The position numbers and the translations under genes were made by a program. A stretch of DNA of 64,000 nucleotides from Leeuwenhoekiella sp. MAR_2009_132 (GTDB lineage: Bacteria > Bacteroidota > Bacteroidia > Flavobacteriales > Flavobacteriaceae), in NCBI RefSeq assembly GCF_000687915.1, contig NZ_JHZY01000002.1, positions 744,001-808,000 on the forward strand, given 5' to 3'. Shown here piece by piece: positions 36,243 to 45,252 of this stretch (within the stretch, counting starts at the first letter, position 1; every line of letters begins with the position of its first letter). The notes beneath the pieces are model-generated. The model did not search any database. It was not told where the DNA came from and saw only the letters and a list, made by a program, of their open reading frames with translations.

Positions 36243-37433
36243 TTAGGCTTCTTTAGTCGCTATTTTGTCTAAGACCTTAAGTAATATATGACATCCTTTT
36301 TCAATTTCCTGATTTGAGATTGTTAAAGGTGGCGTAATGCGTATTGCTTTTCCTTCAAAAAGGAGCCAAAATAAAATTAGGCCTTCATCCTGAGCCATAA
36401 GCACGGCGTCATTTGTAACGGCCTCAGAGGTTGTAATAGCTGCAAGCATTAATCCTTTACCACGTACTTCAGTAATGAGTTTGTGTTTTAATAAAGATCG
36501 AAACAGCTTCTCTTTTTCCAGGGCTTCCTTCATTAAAGATGTTTCAAGTATTAATTTTAGAGTTGCTAATGCTGCTGCCGCAATGACAGGATGACCGCCA
36601 AAGGTTGTTATATGACCCATTTTAGGATTGTCTGATAACAATTGCATATGTTTTTTTGAGGCTGTAAAAGCACCTATAGGCATTCCGCCTCCCATACCTT
36701 TACCCATTACCACAACATCAGGAATTACCTCAAAATTCTCAAAACCAAATAATTTACCGGTGCGACCAAAGCCCGGTTGTATTTCATCTAAAATTAGCAA
36801 TGCGCCTACTTGCTCACAACGATTTTTGACGGCTTTAAGCCAGCCGCTTTCTGGTTGAATAAAACCGGCACCACCTTGTATGGTTTCTAAAACCACGCCG
36901 GCAGTTCGCTCGGTTATGAGGTTTAAATCTTTAAAACTATTGAAGTTAAGAAACGAAATATCGCCTATGACCGGCCTAAAGGGAGCAACGCGCTCTTCAT
37001 AGTCCATTAAGCTAAGTGCGCCAAAAGTATTACCGTGATACGCCTTTTTAGCTGCTATAATTTCAGTTCTGCCCGTTACCCGACGCGCAAGTTTTATGGC
37101 ACCATCTATAGCTTCAGTCCCGCTATTTACAAGATAGGTTTGTTCTAAAGGTTCTGGTAAATGCTCTGCTAGAAGTCGCGTTAGTTTTACAGCAGGATCC
37201 TGTGCATATTCCCCATAAACCATTACGTGTAAATACTTATCACATTGCTCTTTTATAGCATTAATAACTTGGGGGTTAGAATGGCCAACACTTACAGCGG
37301 AAACACCTGCGACAAAATCAAGATAAGCTTTGCCGGATGTATCGTATATGTAAGAGCCTGTCGCGTGAGAAACTTCTAGAGCAAGTGGGTGCGGACTCGT
37401 TTGAGCCTGATATTTAAGAAAATCAGCTTTCAT
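36243..37433 (-). CDS. Class-III PLP aminotransferase (acetylornithine-aminotransferase-like)
   Basis: 396 residues. Fold-type I PLP enzyme: GSYIYDTSGKAYLDFVAGVS, VNSGTEAIDGAIKLARRVTGR, KAYHGNTFGALSLM, ETIQGGAGFI, LILDEIQPGFGRTGKLFGFE and the Schiff-base Lys in VVMGKGMGGGMPIGAF. Substrate is not certain: relatives act on acetylornithine, 4-aminobutyrate or other omega-amino acids; no arg genes are adjacent, so I give no symbol. Starts one base after the OstA-like stop (translationally coupled), a pairing conserved in flavobacteria. Confidence 0.88.
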   Translation of the reverse strand: MKADFLKYQAQTSPHPLALEVSHATGSYIYDTSGKAYLDFVAGVSAVSVGHSNPQVINAIKEQCDKYLHVMVYGEYAQDPAVKLTRLLAEHLPEPLEQTYLVNSGTEAIDGAIKLARRVTGRTEIIAAKKAYHGNTFGALSLMDYEERVAPFRPVIGDISFLNFNSFKDLNLITERTAGVVLETIQGGAGFIQPESGWLKAVKNRCEQVGALLILDEIQPGFGRTGKLFGFENFEVIPDVVVMGKGMGGGMPIGAFTASKKHMQLLSDNPKMGHITTFGGHPVIAAAALATLKLILETSLMKEALEKEKLFRSLLKHKLITEVRGKGLMLAAITTSEAVTNDAVLMAQDEGLILFWLLFEGKAIRITPPLTISNQEIEKGCHILLKVLDKIATKEA

Positions 37434-39254
37434 TTAATTTTCTGTTTGAGTAGAGTCTTTTGCCTTAACCGGTGGTTGTTCTTTTAAGATATTTGCCGGG
37501 TTTTTAGGAGCCAGAGAGTCTTGTTTTATTGTCGCTTTATCATTTACAGGTAGCCCAATTGAAGGTGAATCTTCATCACGATTTTTAAAATCTGAGGGGT
37601 CTAACTGAGACGCGCTGGGAATACCTAATTTATTATCTGGTATTGTATTATCAAAAAAATCTTCTTCAATCTCGGGTAGAGGTATACCCTCAATTTTGGT
37701 TAGTGTAAATGGTGCTTCGCCTTTAAAAATATCTTCTTTGGTCAATAAACGTTCGTCACCCCTCCAATTCAAACCGGGGAATTCACGAGCTTCTTTTTCA
37801 AATTTTGAAAGTGGAAACACATCACCATCAACCTGTCGCCATTTTGTAATCTCTACCAGTTCATTATTTTCAAGTATTGCAGTAATTGATGCCGATTTAC
37901 TTTTATCAATTCCTTGTAAAATGCCATCGTCAGAACGCATGTAATTGATGCTTTCGGCATTTTTAATGATATCTAACTGATGCAATTTATTATCTAAAAA
38001 AGTACCATATAAATCATCTCCCTTAACCTGATTGTAACCTCTTTTAGAAGGGGTGTCAGATAGCGGTATCATATCTTGTTTGGCCAAAAACGCATTTTTA
38101 AAGACGCGCAGTGAATCTAATTTTTCTGTAACAGTATTGCTTTTTAAGTGAATGGTGTCACCGGTCATTTGGCTTAAACCACTCCATAAAATAGGCTTGC
38201 CTATCATTTGAGTAAGACCGCTTTGCTGGTTGATGTGTATAGAGTCAGATTTTCCACTTAAATCACTTTTAAAGAGGCGTACATTGTAATAACCACGTAC
38301 GATTCGTTTTTCTGGGATGCCGGTAACCACTAGCCGGTCACCGTGTACATAAACAGAATCCTGATCTTGAACAGTAATTGCTACCGCCCGTTTAGTTATA
38401 AATACAGAATCTTTGGCTTTATAGACTTCGGCATAATGCCCTTTTATAATGCTTTTGTTTGCGGTATCTATTACCCGAATATTATTAGTCGCAGATGCAA
38501 AATTAGTAGGTCTGTCAAAATATAAACTATCCCCATAAACCGTACGATTATCGTAATCTATACGCGAGTTTTTTACAAAATAACCATTATCATTACGCGT
38601 GTCGTAATAACCCCGTTCACAATAAACTACGCTCGCATCACTGGTGATTGTTGACGGCCCATACAAGTATGCGATACCAGATTCTGAATAGAAATCGAGT
38701 TGATCGCTATTAATTACATATTCAGGATTTGTAACTACCACATTTTGAACAAAGGAATACTTATCCTGGTCTAAAAAATACCTGCCTATTTTGCTATTTA
38801 TAACACTTGCAGTATCTCTAAGGGTACCCGAATTTCGATAATATGCCTGTTGTTTTATTCGGTCAAAGTACAATGTGTCTGTATCTAAGGTGGCAGTAGG
38901 TGTTCTAAGATTTACACCGCCAGAAGCCCATGCAAATTGAGTGTTACCATTGTATTCTGCGTAGTTACTGCGCATGGTAATAGTATCGCCTTGATTCATA
39001 CGCACATTACCAATAGCTCTTACAAAGTTTTCATCTTTATAATTAAAAGCAAGATCACACCACATTTCAATACCCTCATGTTGAATATAAACTTGTTTAG
39101 TACTTTTGTACATGACAATGGCTCCGGGGTATTTTGCTTCGTCAATTTGCTCAACATCAGATTGAATATTCAATTCTTTTCCCTCTTGGGCAAAAGCACT
39201 AATCGTAATAAAAAATACGATTATTAATATGGTGTTTTTAAAAAAATTGGGCAT
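37434..39254 (-). CDS. OstA-like LPS-transport periplasmic protein
   Basis: 606 residues with signal peptide (FFKNTILIIVFFITISAFAQ). The mature part is built from OstA/LptA-type beta-jellyroll repeats: AIVMYKSTKQVYIQHEGIEM, FVRAIGNVRMNQGDTITM, YGPSTITSDASVVYCERGYY, YGDSLYFDRPTNFASATNN. LptA-like proteins bridge LPS from inner to outer membrane; this large form is the Bacteroidota version. The C-terminal ~100 residues are Pro/Asp-rich and probably disordered. A TATATTTG promoter box sits 14 nt before the ATG. Confidence 0.88.
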   Translation of the reverse strand: MPNFFKNTILIIVFFITISAFAQEGKELNIQSDVEQIDEAKYPGAIVMYKSTKQVYIQHEGIEMWCDLAFNYKDENFVRAIGNVRMNQGDTITMRSNYAEYNGNTQFAWASGGVNLRTPTATLDTDTLYFDRIKQQAYYRNSGTLRDTASVINSKIGRYFLDQDKYSFVQNVVVTNPEYVINSDQLDFYSESGIAYLYGPSTITSDASVVYCERGYYDTRNDNGYFVKNSRIDYDNRTVYGDSLYFDRPTNFASATNNIRVIDTANKSIIKGHYAEVYKAKDSVFITKRAVAITVQDQDSVYVHGDRLVVTGIPEKRIVRGYYNVRLFKSDLSGKSDSIHINQQSGLTQMIGKPILWSGLSQMTGDTIHLKSNTVTEKLDSLRVFKNAFLAKQDMIPLSDTPSKRGYNQVKGDDLYGTFLDNKLHQLDIIKNAESINYMRSDDGILQGIDKSKSASITAILENNELVEITKWRQVDGDVFPLSKFEKEAREFPGLNWRGDERLLTKEDIFKGEAPFTLTKIEGIPLPEIEEDFFDNTIPDNKLGIPSASQLDPSDFKNRDEDSPSIGLPVNDKATIKQDSLAPKNPANILKEQPPVKAKDSTQTEN

Positions 39255-39268
39255 AGCTAATTTTGATG

Positions 39269-39276
39269 CAAATATA
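39269..39276 (-). promoter_or_regulatory. Predicted -7 promoter box of the OstA-like gene
   Basis: TATATTTG on the minus strand, an exact TAnnTTTG match 14 nt before the ATG at 39254. Confidence 0.45.
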
Positions 39277-39379
39277 ACGGAAAAACTACTGTAGATCGTA
39301 TCACAGGTATTATAATTGAATAACAGATTACACGCTACTTTACTTATCAGCTTTAAAGAATTATAAACTGTGTTTTAAA

Positions 39380-39952
39380 TCAAGCTGTGTTTTCAGTTTC
39401 GTTAACAAGATCAACATAATACGATGTTGTTAGTTGGTCTTTTTTAATTTTTATGCCTTCTAAAAAATCGTAGAGTATTTTAAAAAGAGCGTCAGTTTTC
39501 TCCTGATAAGGTGTTAGGGTTTCAATTTCTAAAAAAGTGTCTTTTAGCTTATCAAGCTTCACTAGTGCAACTTCCAATTGTGAATCTTTATATGTAAACT
39601 TGAAAATTTCACAATGCTTAGTATAAGATAATGTTTTAGTATACCCCAATTGGTTTAGAATAGTTTCTGTAGCTTCAGGGTCTAAGACTTCAGTTTCAAA
39701 TTCTGGTTTTGATTTACTTTCTACATCAAAAGGGCTTTCTTTAAAGGTCAGAAAGTATCTGGGTTCTGCAGTATCAATAGTTGTTTTTGTACGTAGTCTA
39801 AGTTCTTTTTCGGTACTATTTAATGCGTTATTTAAATCATAATACCGATCATAATAATCTACAGGGTAGGTTGAAATGGGTTTTTGCTTTAAGAGTTCAG
39901 CTTTTGTAAACTCATAATTATTTAGCTTAGCCTTTAATTCAACTTCGTACAT
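39380..39952 (-). CDS. CYTH-domain protein (CyaB/thiamine-triphosphatase fold)
   Basis: 190 residues. Triphosphate-tunnel metalloenzyme family: N-terminal ExExK as YEVELKAKL, then TEKELRLRTK, RYFLTFKESP, KPEFETEVLD, QLEVALVKLDKL and TFLEIETLTPYQE, giving the eight charged strands of the tunnel. Members hydrolyse inorganic triphosphate or ThTP, or make cAMP; which one cannot be told. Follows the zinc-binding peptidase gene by 9 nt, so they share a transcript. Cytoplasmic. Confidence 0.87.
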   Translation of the reverse strand: MYEVELKAKLNNYEFTKAELLKQKPISTYPVDYYDRYYDLNNALNSTEKELRLRTKTTIDTAEPRYFLTFKESPFDVESKSKPEFETEVLDPEATETILNQLGYTKTLSYTKHCEIFKFTYKDSQLEVALVKLDKLKDTFLEIETLTPYQEKTDALFKILYDFLEGIKIKKDQLTTSYYVDLVNETENTA

Positions 39953-39961
39953 AAGCGTTAT

Positions 39962-41008
39962 TTAATTTTTACGATTTACCACTTTATGAATGAATGTAAG
40001 TTTTTGAATTACCGGTTCTGAAAGTATAAAAGGGTAGGCATCTGCATGTCCCATACTTCTGTTTAGCGAATTTAAAACATAAGTAAGTGGCAGATAATGC
40101 TTAATTATTTTATCCATTTTGGCTCCATCATAGGGATCAAAATCACAACTCACATCTAAGCTAGACACTTTTTTAAGTTCAGGATCTATTTCTAGTCCAA
40201 AATTATATGAAGTCTCCAGCATATCCATCATATGCATGTAATGAGACCAGGTTTCTGCCCAGTCTTCCCAGGCGTGCATAGTAGCGTATGAACTTATGTA
40301 GTGTTCTCTCCAGTTTGATGGTGCACCATTTTTGTAATGCTCTTGTAATGCTTCTCCATAATCTTGAGTGTCGTCACCAAAAAGAGTTCTAAACTCTTTT
40401 AGAATCTCTTCATTAGGCTTAATTAAAACATCCCAGTAAAAATGCCCTACCTCGTGTCTAAAATGCCCCAGAAGTGTGCGATAACGCTCTTGCAACTGTT
40501 CTTTTACATACTCTCTATGTGCAGCATTTGCTTCTTGTATGTTAAGGGTGATTAAACCATTGCTGTGACCTGTTTTTACAGCGTCAGGATCATTGGCTAA
40601 GGGCGCTAAAAAGTCGAAAGTCAATTTTAAAGGCTCTCCTTCAATTACAAATTGAGTAGGTAAATTTAATTTATGCAAACTGTAAAAAAGACGACGTTTT
40701 GCTGCCTCAATTTTTTGCCAGTCGAGTTTGTTTTCAGGAATACTAATATTAGGAATCATGTGATTTGTAGCACAAGCTTCGCAATATTCACTTTCTGAAT
40801 CAATGCCAACTAGCCAGTTACAAGCATCATTATTAAAATTTGCGCAATATGTTAGTTCTGTATCATTTAAATGAGCTTTCTTTTCGTCATTAAAAGAAAG
40901 CATCTCTTCAGATTCATTTAAGTAGCCTAGACTGTTTCCGCATTTTTCGCAAGAGGTATTCTCAAAGTAAATGGGATTATTGCAATTAGAACACTGAAAA
41001 ATTTTCAT
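39962..41008 (-). CDS. Putative zinc-binding metallopeptidase with zinc-ribbon head
   Basis: 348 residues. N-terminus carries two CxxC-type clusters: FQCSNCNNPIYFENTSCEKC and later CEACATNH, forming zinc ribbons. The catalytic HExxH is HEVGHFYWD (about residue 187), inside LLGHFRHEVGHFYWDVLI, with a downstream conserved Glu/His region (HAWEDWAETWSHYMHMMDML). This fits Pfam Peptidase_Mx (PF15887-like). Probably a cytosolic protease of unknown target; length normal for the family. A TACATTTG box lies 46 nt upstream. Confidence 0.87.
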   Translation of the reverse strand: MKIFQCSNCNNPIYFENTSCEKCGNSLGYLNESEEMLSFNDEKKAHLNDTELTYCANFNNDACNWLVGIDSESEYCEACATNHMIPNISIPENKLDWQKIEAAKRRLFYSLHKLNLPTQFVIEGEPLKLTFDFLAPLANDPDAVKTGHSNGLITLNIQEANAAHREYVKEQLQERYRTLLGHFRHEVGHFYWDVLIKPNEEILKEFRTLFGDDTQDYGEALQEHYKNGAPSNWREHYISSYATMHAWEDWAETWSHYMHMMDMLETSYNFGLEIDPELKKVSSLDVSCDFDPYDGAKMDKIIKHYLPLTYVLNSLNRSMGHADAYPFILSEPVIQKLTFIHKVVNRKN

Positions 41009-41054
41009 AGGCTGGAGTTTCTGTAGTTGACTGAATGGTATATAAATTCAGCAA

Positions 41055-41062
41055 CAAATGTA
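41055..41062 (-). promoter_or_regulatory. Predicted -7 promoter box of the zinc-binding metallopeptidase gene
   Basis: TACATTTG on the minus strand matches TAnnTTTG, just after the purA terminator; no -33 box recognised. Confidence 0.4.
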
Positions 41063-41110
41063 AAGTAATGTAAATTGCCTTACTGTGAAGGTTTTCAGAA
41101 AATTAGAGCA

Positions 41111-41142
41111 AAAAAAATCCGAAGTTTAACTTCGGATTTTTT
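41111..41142 (-). terminator. Intrinsic terminator of the spoT-fur-purA block
   Basis: Hairpin arms 41114-41126 / 41128-41140 (AAAATCCGAAG...CTTCGGATTTT) with the A-run giving a T-tract on the minus strand; 4 nt beyond the purA stop. Confidence 0.88.
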
Positions 41143-41146
41143 AAAT

Positions 41147-42418
41147 TTATCTGTGAATTGTTTGTGTTCTGTCTGGTCCTACAGACACAATTTTAATAGG
41201 TACTCGTAATTCTTTTTCTAAATATTCAATATATGCGGTAAGCTCTTTAGGGAGTTGCTCATCACCTTTCATTTTAGTAAGATCTTCTGCCCAACCTTTC
41301 ATCTCAAAATAAATAGGCTCAACATTCTCAGGCTCGATATTGTAAGGTAGGTGATCAATTACTTCACCTTTATATTTATACTGCGTACATATTTTAAGAG
41401 TATCAAAACCACTCAAAACGTCACCTTTCATCATCATTAATTGGGTAACTCCATTTACACGCACTGCATATTTTAGAGCTACAAGATCTAACCATCCGCA
41501 GCGTCTGGGTCTACCTGTTGTAGCGCCAAATTCATTACCTACGCGACCCATAGTCTCTCCTGCCTCGTCAAAAAGTTCGGTAGGGAAGGGGCCAGATCCT
41601 ACACGTGTAGTATATGCCTTAAAAATACCAAAGACTTCTGCTATTTGACCTGGAGCTACACCTAGACCGGTACAAGCACCTGCTGCAGTTGTATTAGATG
41701 ACGTAACATAAGGATAGGTTCCAAAATCTATGTCAAGTAATGAACCCTGAGCACCTTCAGCAAGAATAGATTTTCCTGCTTCCTGAGCTTGATATAAATA
41801 TTCTTCAGAATCTATGAATGTAAGTGATTTTAAAACTTCTACCGCTTTAAAAAATTCTGATTCTAATTCTTTTAAATCGTATTCAATTTTAGCATCATAG
41901 AAATCAATCATATCTATATGCTTATCGCGAAGCGTTGCATAACGATCTTTCCAGTCTGCTAACTCTAAATCTCCTACACGTATACCGTTTCTACCGGTTT
42001 TATCCATATACGTAGGGCCTATACCTTTAAGAGTAGAACCTATTTTTGCTTTACCTTTTGAAGCTTCAGAAGCGGCATCAAGTAAGCGGTGGGTAGGAAG
42101 TATTAAGTGCGCTTTACGCGATATTAATAACTTCTCTTTAATATTTAGCTTAAACTGAGCTAAATTATCAAGTTCTTTCTTGAAAATAACTGGGTCAATC
42201 ACAACGCCATTACCTACAAGGTTTATGGCATTTTCGTGAAAGATACCAGATGGTATTGTATGTAAGACATGTTTTATACCGTCAAATTCAAGGGTGTGTC
42301 CCGCATTAGGACCGCCTTGAAAGCGTGCTATAATATCGTAATCTTTTGTAAGAACATCTACAATTTTGCCCTTGCCTTCATCTCCCCATTGGAGACCTAG
42401 AAGTAAATCTACTGCCAT
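41147..42418 (-). CDS. purA: Adenylosuccinate synthetase
   Basis: 423 residues; converts IMP, aspartate and GTP to adenylosuccinate, the first step to AMP. Motifs: LLLGLQWGDEGKGKIVDVL (GTP loop), FQGGPNAGHTL, GSTLKGIGPTYMDK, EGAQGSLLDIDFGTYPYVTSSNTT, and TTGRPRRCGWLDLV. Full length. Its ATG abuts the fur stop (42419/42418), so it is translationally coupled to fur and lies in a spoT-fur-purA block; purine supply and (p)ppGpp control being together is suggestive but not proven. Confidence 0.97.
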   Translation of the reverse strand: MAVDLLLGLQWGDEGKGKIVDVLTKDYDIIARFQGGPNAGHTLEFDGIKHVLHTIPSGIFHENAINLVGNGVVIDPVIFKKELDNLAQFKLNIKEKLLISRKAHLILPTHRLLDAASEASKGKAKIGSTLKGIGPTYMDKTGRNGIRVGDLELADWKDRYATLRDKHIDMIDFYDAKIEYDLKELESEFFKAVEVLKSLTFIDSEEYLYQAQEAGKSILAEGAQGSLLDIDFGTYPYVTSSNTTAAGACTGLGVAPGQIAEVFGIFKAYTTRVGSGPFPTELFDEAGETMGRVGNEFGATTGRPRRCGWLDLVALKYAVRVNGVTQLMMMKGDVLSGFDTLKICTQYKYKGEVIDHLPYNIEPENVEPIYFEMKGWAEDLTKMKGDEQLPKELTAYIEYLEKELRVPIKIVSVGPDRTQTIHR

Positions 42419-42907
42419 CTATGCGTTGTTGTCTTCGGTTGTGTTATCTGTTGAAATTTCTTTTTTACGGGTACCGTAAAAATAGAGTGAGTGTTTATTG
42501 ATATCTATATTAAAAACCTCTTCTATTGTTTTTTTAATAGACTGAATACGGGGGTCACAAAATTCTATAACCTCACCGGTATCTGTAAGTATTACGTGAT
42601 CGTGTTGCTTGTCAAAATATGATTTCTCGTATTGCGATTGATTTTGACCAAACTGATGTTTACGCACTAAACCACAAGCGAGTAATAATTCTATCGTATT
42701 GTAAAGCGTAGCTCTACTTACCCGATATTTTTTATTCTTCATACTTATGTATAGCGTCTCGATGTCAAAATGATCTTTATAATTGTAAATCTCCTGCAGA
42801 ATCGCATAGCGCTCTGGAGTTTTACGATGACCGTTGTCTTCGAGAAACTTAGTAAAGACGTTTTTAACGACTTCCTGATCTTTATTTATTATTGCTTTAG
42901 GTCCCAT
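42419..42907 (-). CDS. Fur-family transcriptional regulator without the CxxC structural zinc pair
   Basis: 162 residues. N-terminal winged helix ([51 protein letters not shown]) and C-terminal dimer domain with the metal-site stretch [20 protein letters not shown]. Most Fur proteins have HxHxxCxxCG there; here the Cys pair is replaced by VILTDTG, so the structural zinc site is missing or different. Regulates iron, zinc or peroxide genes; which one is unknown. Own promoter box TAACTTTG 11 nt before the ATG. Coupled to purA. Confidence 0.9.
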   Translation of the reverse strand: MGPKAIINKDQEVVKNVFTKFLEDNGHRKTPERYAILQEIYNYKDHFDIETLYISMKNKKYRVSRATLYNTIELLLACGLVRKHQFGQNQSQYEKSYFDKQHDHVILTDTGEVIEFCDPRIQSIKKTIEEVFNIDINKHSLYFYGTRKKEISTDNTTEDNNA

Positions 42908-42918
42908 AATTGAAGGTG

Positions 42919-42926
42919 CAAAGTTA
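42919..42926 (-). promoter_or_regulatory. Predicted -7 promoter box of fur-purA
   Basis: TAACTTTG on the minus strand, in the short gap after the spoT stop (42932). It would allow fur-purA to be transcribed without spoT. Confidence 0.45.
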
Positions 42927-42931
42927 CGTAT

Positions 42932-45148
42932 TTACAGGCGTATGACTTTGTCGATACCGTTTATTTTTTTTAGGTTTTCTATGAGCTTGCGCAAATGCTC
43001 TTTATTCTTAACAATTACAGTGATATTTCCTTTAAAAATACCGTCGTGTGTGGTAAAATTTAAGTTACGCATATTCACGTGCATATGTTCTGATATCTCA
43101 CGCGTAACGCCATTTACCAGTCCCAATGTATCTATTCCTGATAGTTCTAAATCTGCCTGAAATTCTTGAGCAGAAGAGTCTATCCACTTTGCAGGTATGA
43201 TTCGGTAGGCATAATTACTTTGCAAAGCGATTGCATTAGGACAATTTTGCTTGTGTACTTTAATACCTTCAGAAACCGTAGTGAAACCAAAAACTTTATC
43301 ACCCGGTATAGGATTACAACATTTAGCTAAAGAATAATCAAGTTTTTGCTCATCTTTTCCAAAAACGAGCATGTCGTACTTATCTGTAATTTCATCTTTA
43401 TCTACGTGCTCGGCTACAGGAGCTTTACGTATTTTATTTTTAATGTAACTCACAAAGGCATTACTGCGGGAAGCAGCATATTCTTTGATCATTTTATTAT
43501 CTATAGTTCCTATACCTACTCTGTAAAACAAATCAAGACTCGTCTTGAGCTTAAAGTGTATTACCATCTCATTGATGATATTTTCATCTAAAGTAATTTT
43601 TTGCGATCTTAATTTTCTACTCAAAATTACTTTACCATCTTCGGCAATAACTTTTTTCTCATCTTTTAAAGATGATTTTATTTTTGCACGGGCTCTTGCT
43701 GTGGTTGCGTAATCAAGCCAGTTATTATTAGGTCTGGCATGTTCAGAGGTAATAATCTCTACTTGATCTCCACTTTTAAGTTCGTGACTTAAGGGTACTA
43801 ACTTACCATTTACACGAGCTCCACGGGTATGCATTCCTATTTCGGTATGTATACTAAAAGCAAAGTCTAATGGAGTAGCCGCTTTAGGGAGTGATTTTAG
43901 CTCACCTTGAGGGGTAAAAACAAATATCTCTTTGTTGTATAAATTCAGTTTAAACTGTTCAACAAATTCTACTGCATTAGTCTCATTACTTTCTAAAGCT
44001 TCCTGCAAACGGTTTAACCACTGGTCTAATGTCTGATCTTCTTCAGTTTCTGTAGTAGGACCTTGTTTGTATTTGTAATGTGCAGCATAACCCTTTTCAG
44101 CAATCTCATTCATACGATCAGATCGTATTTGAACTTCTACCCAACGCCCCTTTAAACCCATTACGGTGATGTGTAGCGCTTCATAACCGGTTGATTTTGG
44201 AGAAGAAATCCAGTCGCGTAGTCGCGTGGGGTTTGGTCTAAAATGATCTGTAACGATTGAATAAATTTTCCACGCTAAAAACTTCTCGCTATCAGGAGTA
44301 CCTTTATAGATAATACGAATTGCAAACTTATCATATACCTCATCAAACGGGATATTCTGTTTCAGCATTTTTCGACGTATGCTGTAAATAGATTTGGGTC
44401 TACCTTTTATTTCGTAATCTAATACTTCTTTATCTAGAGAATTTTGAACGGCCTGAGTAAACTCTTCAATATATTGATCCTGTTGCTCTTTAGTCTCTTT
44501 CATCTTCCGCGAAATGCTTCTAAACATTTCGGGTTCTGTATATTTAAGACCCAGATCTTCAAGCTCGGTTTTAATATTATAAAGACCTATACGATGGGCA
44601 AGTGGAGCATAAATGTAAAGCGTCTCGCTTGCAATTTTGACTTGTTTGTCTGGTCGCATAGAGTCCATAGTTTGCATATTATGCAAACGGTCTGCTATTT
44701 TAATAATGATAACGCGTACATCATCATTTATCGTAAGCAGCATTTTTCTGAAATTCTCTGCCTGCAGGGAAGCATCGTGATGCTTTTTTAAATTTGATAT
44801 TTTTGTAAGACCATCTACTATACGGGCTACGGTAGGGCCAAAAAGTTCTTCTAAATCTTCTACCGTATAAGACGTATCTTCTACGACGTCGTGTAGTAAG
44901 GCAGCAGCAATAGAAGTAGCATCCATACCTATCTCACTGGCAACGATACGTGCAACTGCAAGCGGGTGAAATACATAAGCCTCTCCAGACTTACGGCGTT
45001 GATCTTTATGTGCATCAACAGCAACCTCAAACGCCTTCCTGATCATTTTTTTATCGTCGTCAGATAGGGTGCGATAGCTAATGCGCAATAATTCTTTATA
45101 GCGTCTGGTAAGTTCTTTATTTTCTTTTTCTATATCCTCAGGAGTCAT
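42932..45148 (-). CDS. spoT: Bifunctional (p)ppGpp synthetase/hydrolase, RelA/SpoT family
   Basis: 738 residues. HD hydrolase domain (HKDQRRKSGEAYVFHPLAVA, AALLHDVVEDTSYT), synthetase domain (KGRPKSIYSIRRKM, DKFAIRIIYKG, GYEALHITVMG), TGS domain (IFVFTPQGELKSLPKAATPL) and C-terminal conserved Cys and ACT regions (SLAKCCNPIPGDKVFGF). Both catalytic halves look intact, so it both makes and degrades (p)ppGpp. Full length for a bacterial Rel. Sits upstream of fur and purA. Confidence 0.96.
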   Translation of the reverse strand: MTPEDIEKENKELTRRYKELLRISYRTLSDDDKKMIRKAFEVAVDAHKDQRRKSGEAYVFHPLAVARIVASEIGMDATSIAAALLHDVVEDTSYTVEDLEELFGPTVARIVDGLTKISNLKKHHDASLQAENFRKMLLTINDDVRVIIIKIADRLHNMQTMDSMRPDKQVKIASETLYIYAPLAHRIGLYNIKTELEDLGLKYTEPEMFRSISRKMKETKEQQDQYIEEFTQAVQNSLDKEVLDYEIKGRPKSIYSIRRKMLKQNIPFDEVYDKFAIRIIYKGTPDSEKFLAWKIYSIVTDHFRPNPTRLRDWISSPKSTGYEALHITVMGLKGRWVEVQIRSDRMNEIAEKGYAAHYKYKQGPTTETEEDQTLDQWLNRLQEALESNETNAVEFVEQFKLNLYNKEIFVFTPQGELKSLPKAATPLDFAFSIHTEIGMHTRGARVNGKLVPLSHELKSGDQVEIITSEHARPNNNWLDYATTARARAKIKSSLKDEKKVIAEDGKVILSRKLRSQKITLDENIINEMVIHFKLKTSLDLFYRVGIGTIDNKMIKEYAASRSNAFVSYIKNKIRKAPVAEHVDKDEITDKYDMLVFGKDEQKLDYSLAKCCNPIPGDKVFGFTTVSEGIKVHKQNCPNAIALQSNYAYRIIPAKWIDSSAQEFQADLELSGIDTLGLVNGVTREISEHMHVNMRNLNFTTHDGIFKGNITVIVKNKEHLRKLIENLKKINGIDKVIRL

Positions 45149-45252
45149 ATTCTAAAAGTACAATTATATAACAGAAATGCAAACGCAAAAACATTACCAA
45201 AGATGCTGAAAACGCTTTTAAAAGAGTGCTTTTCTTAAATGAGTTTTTGTAA

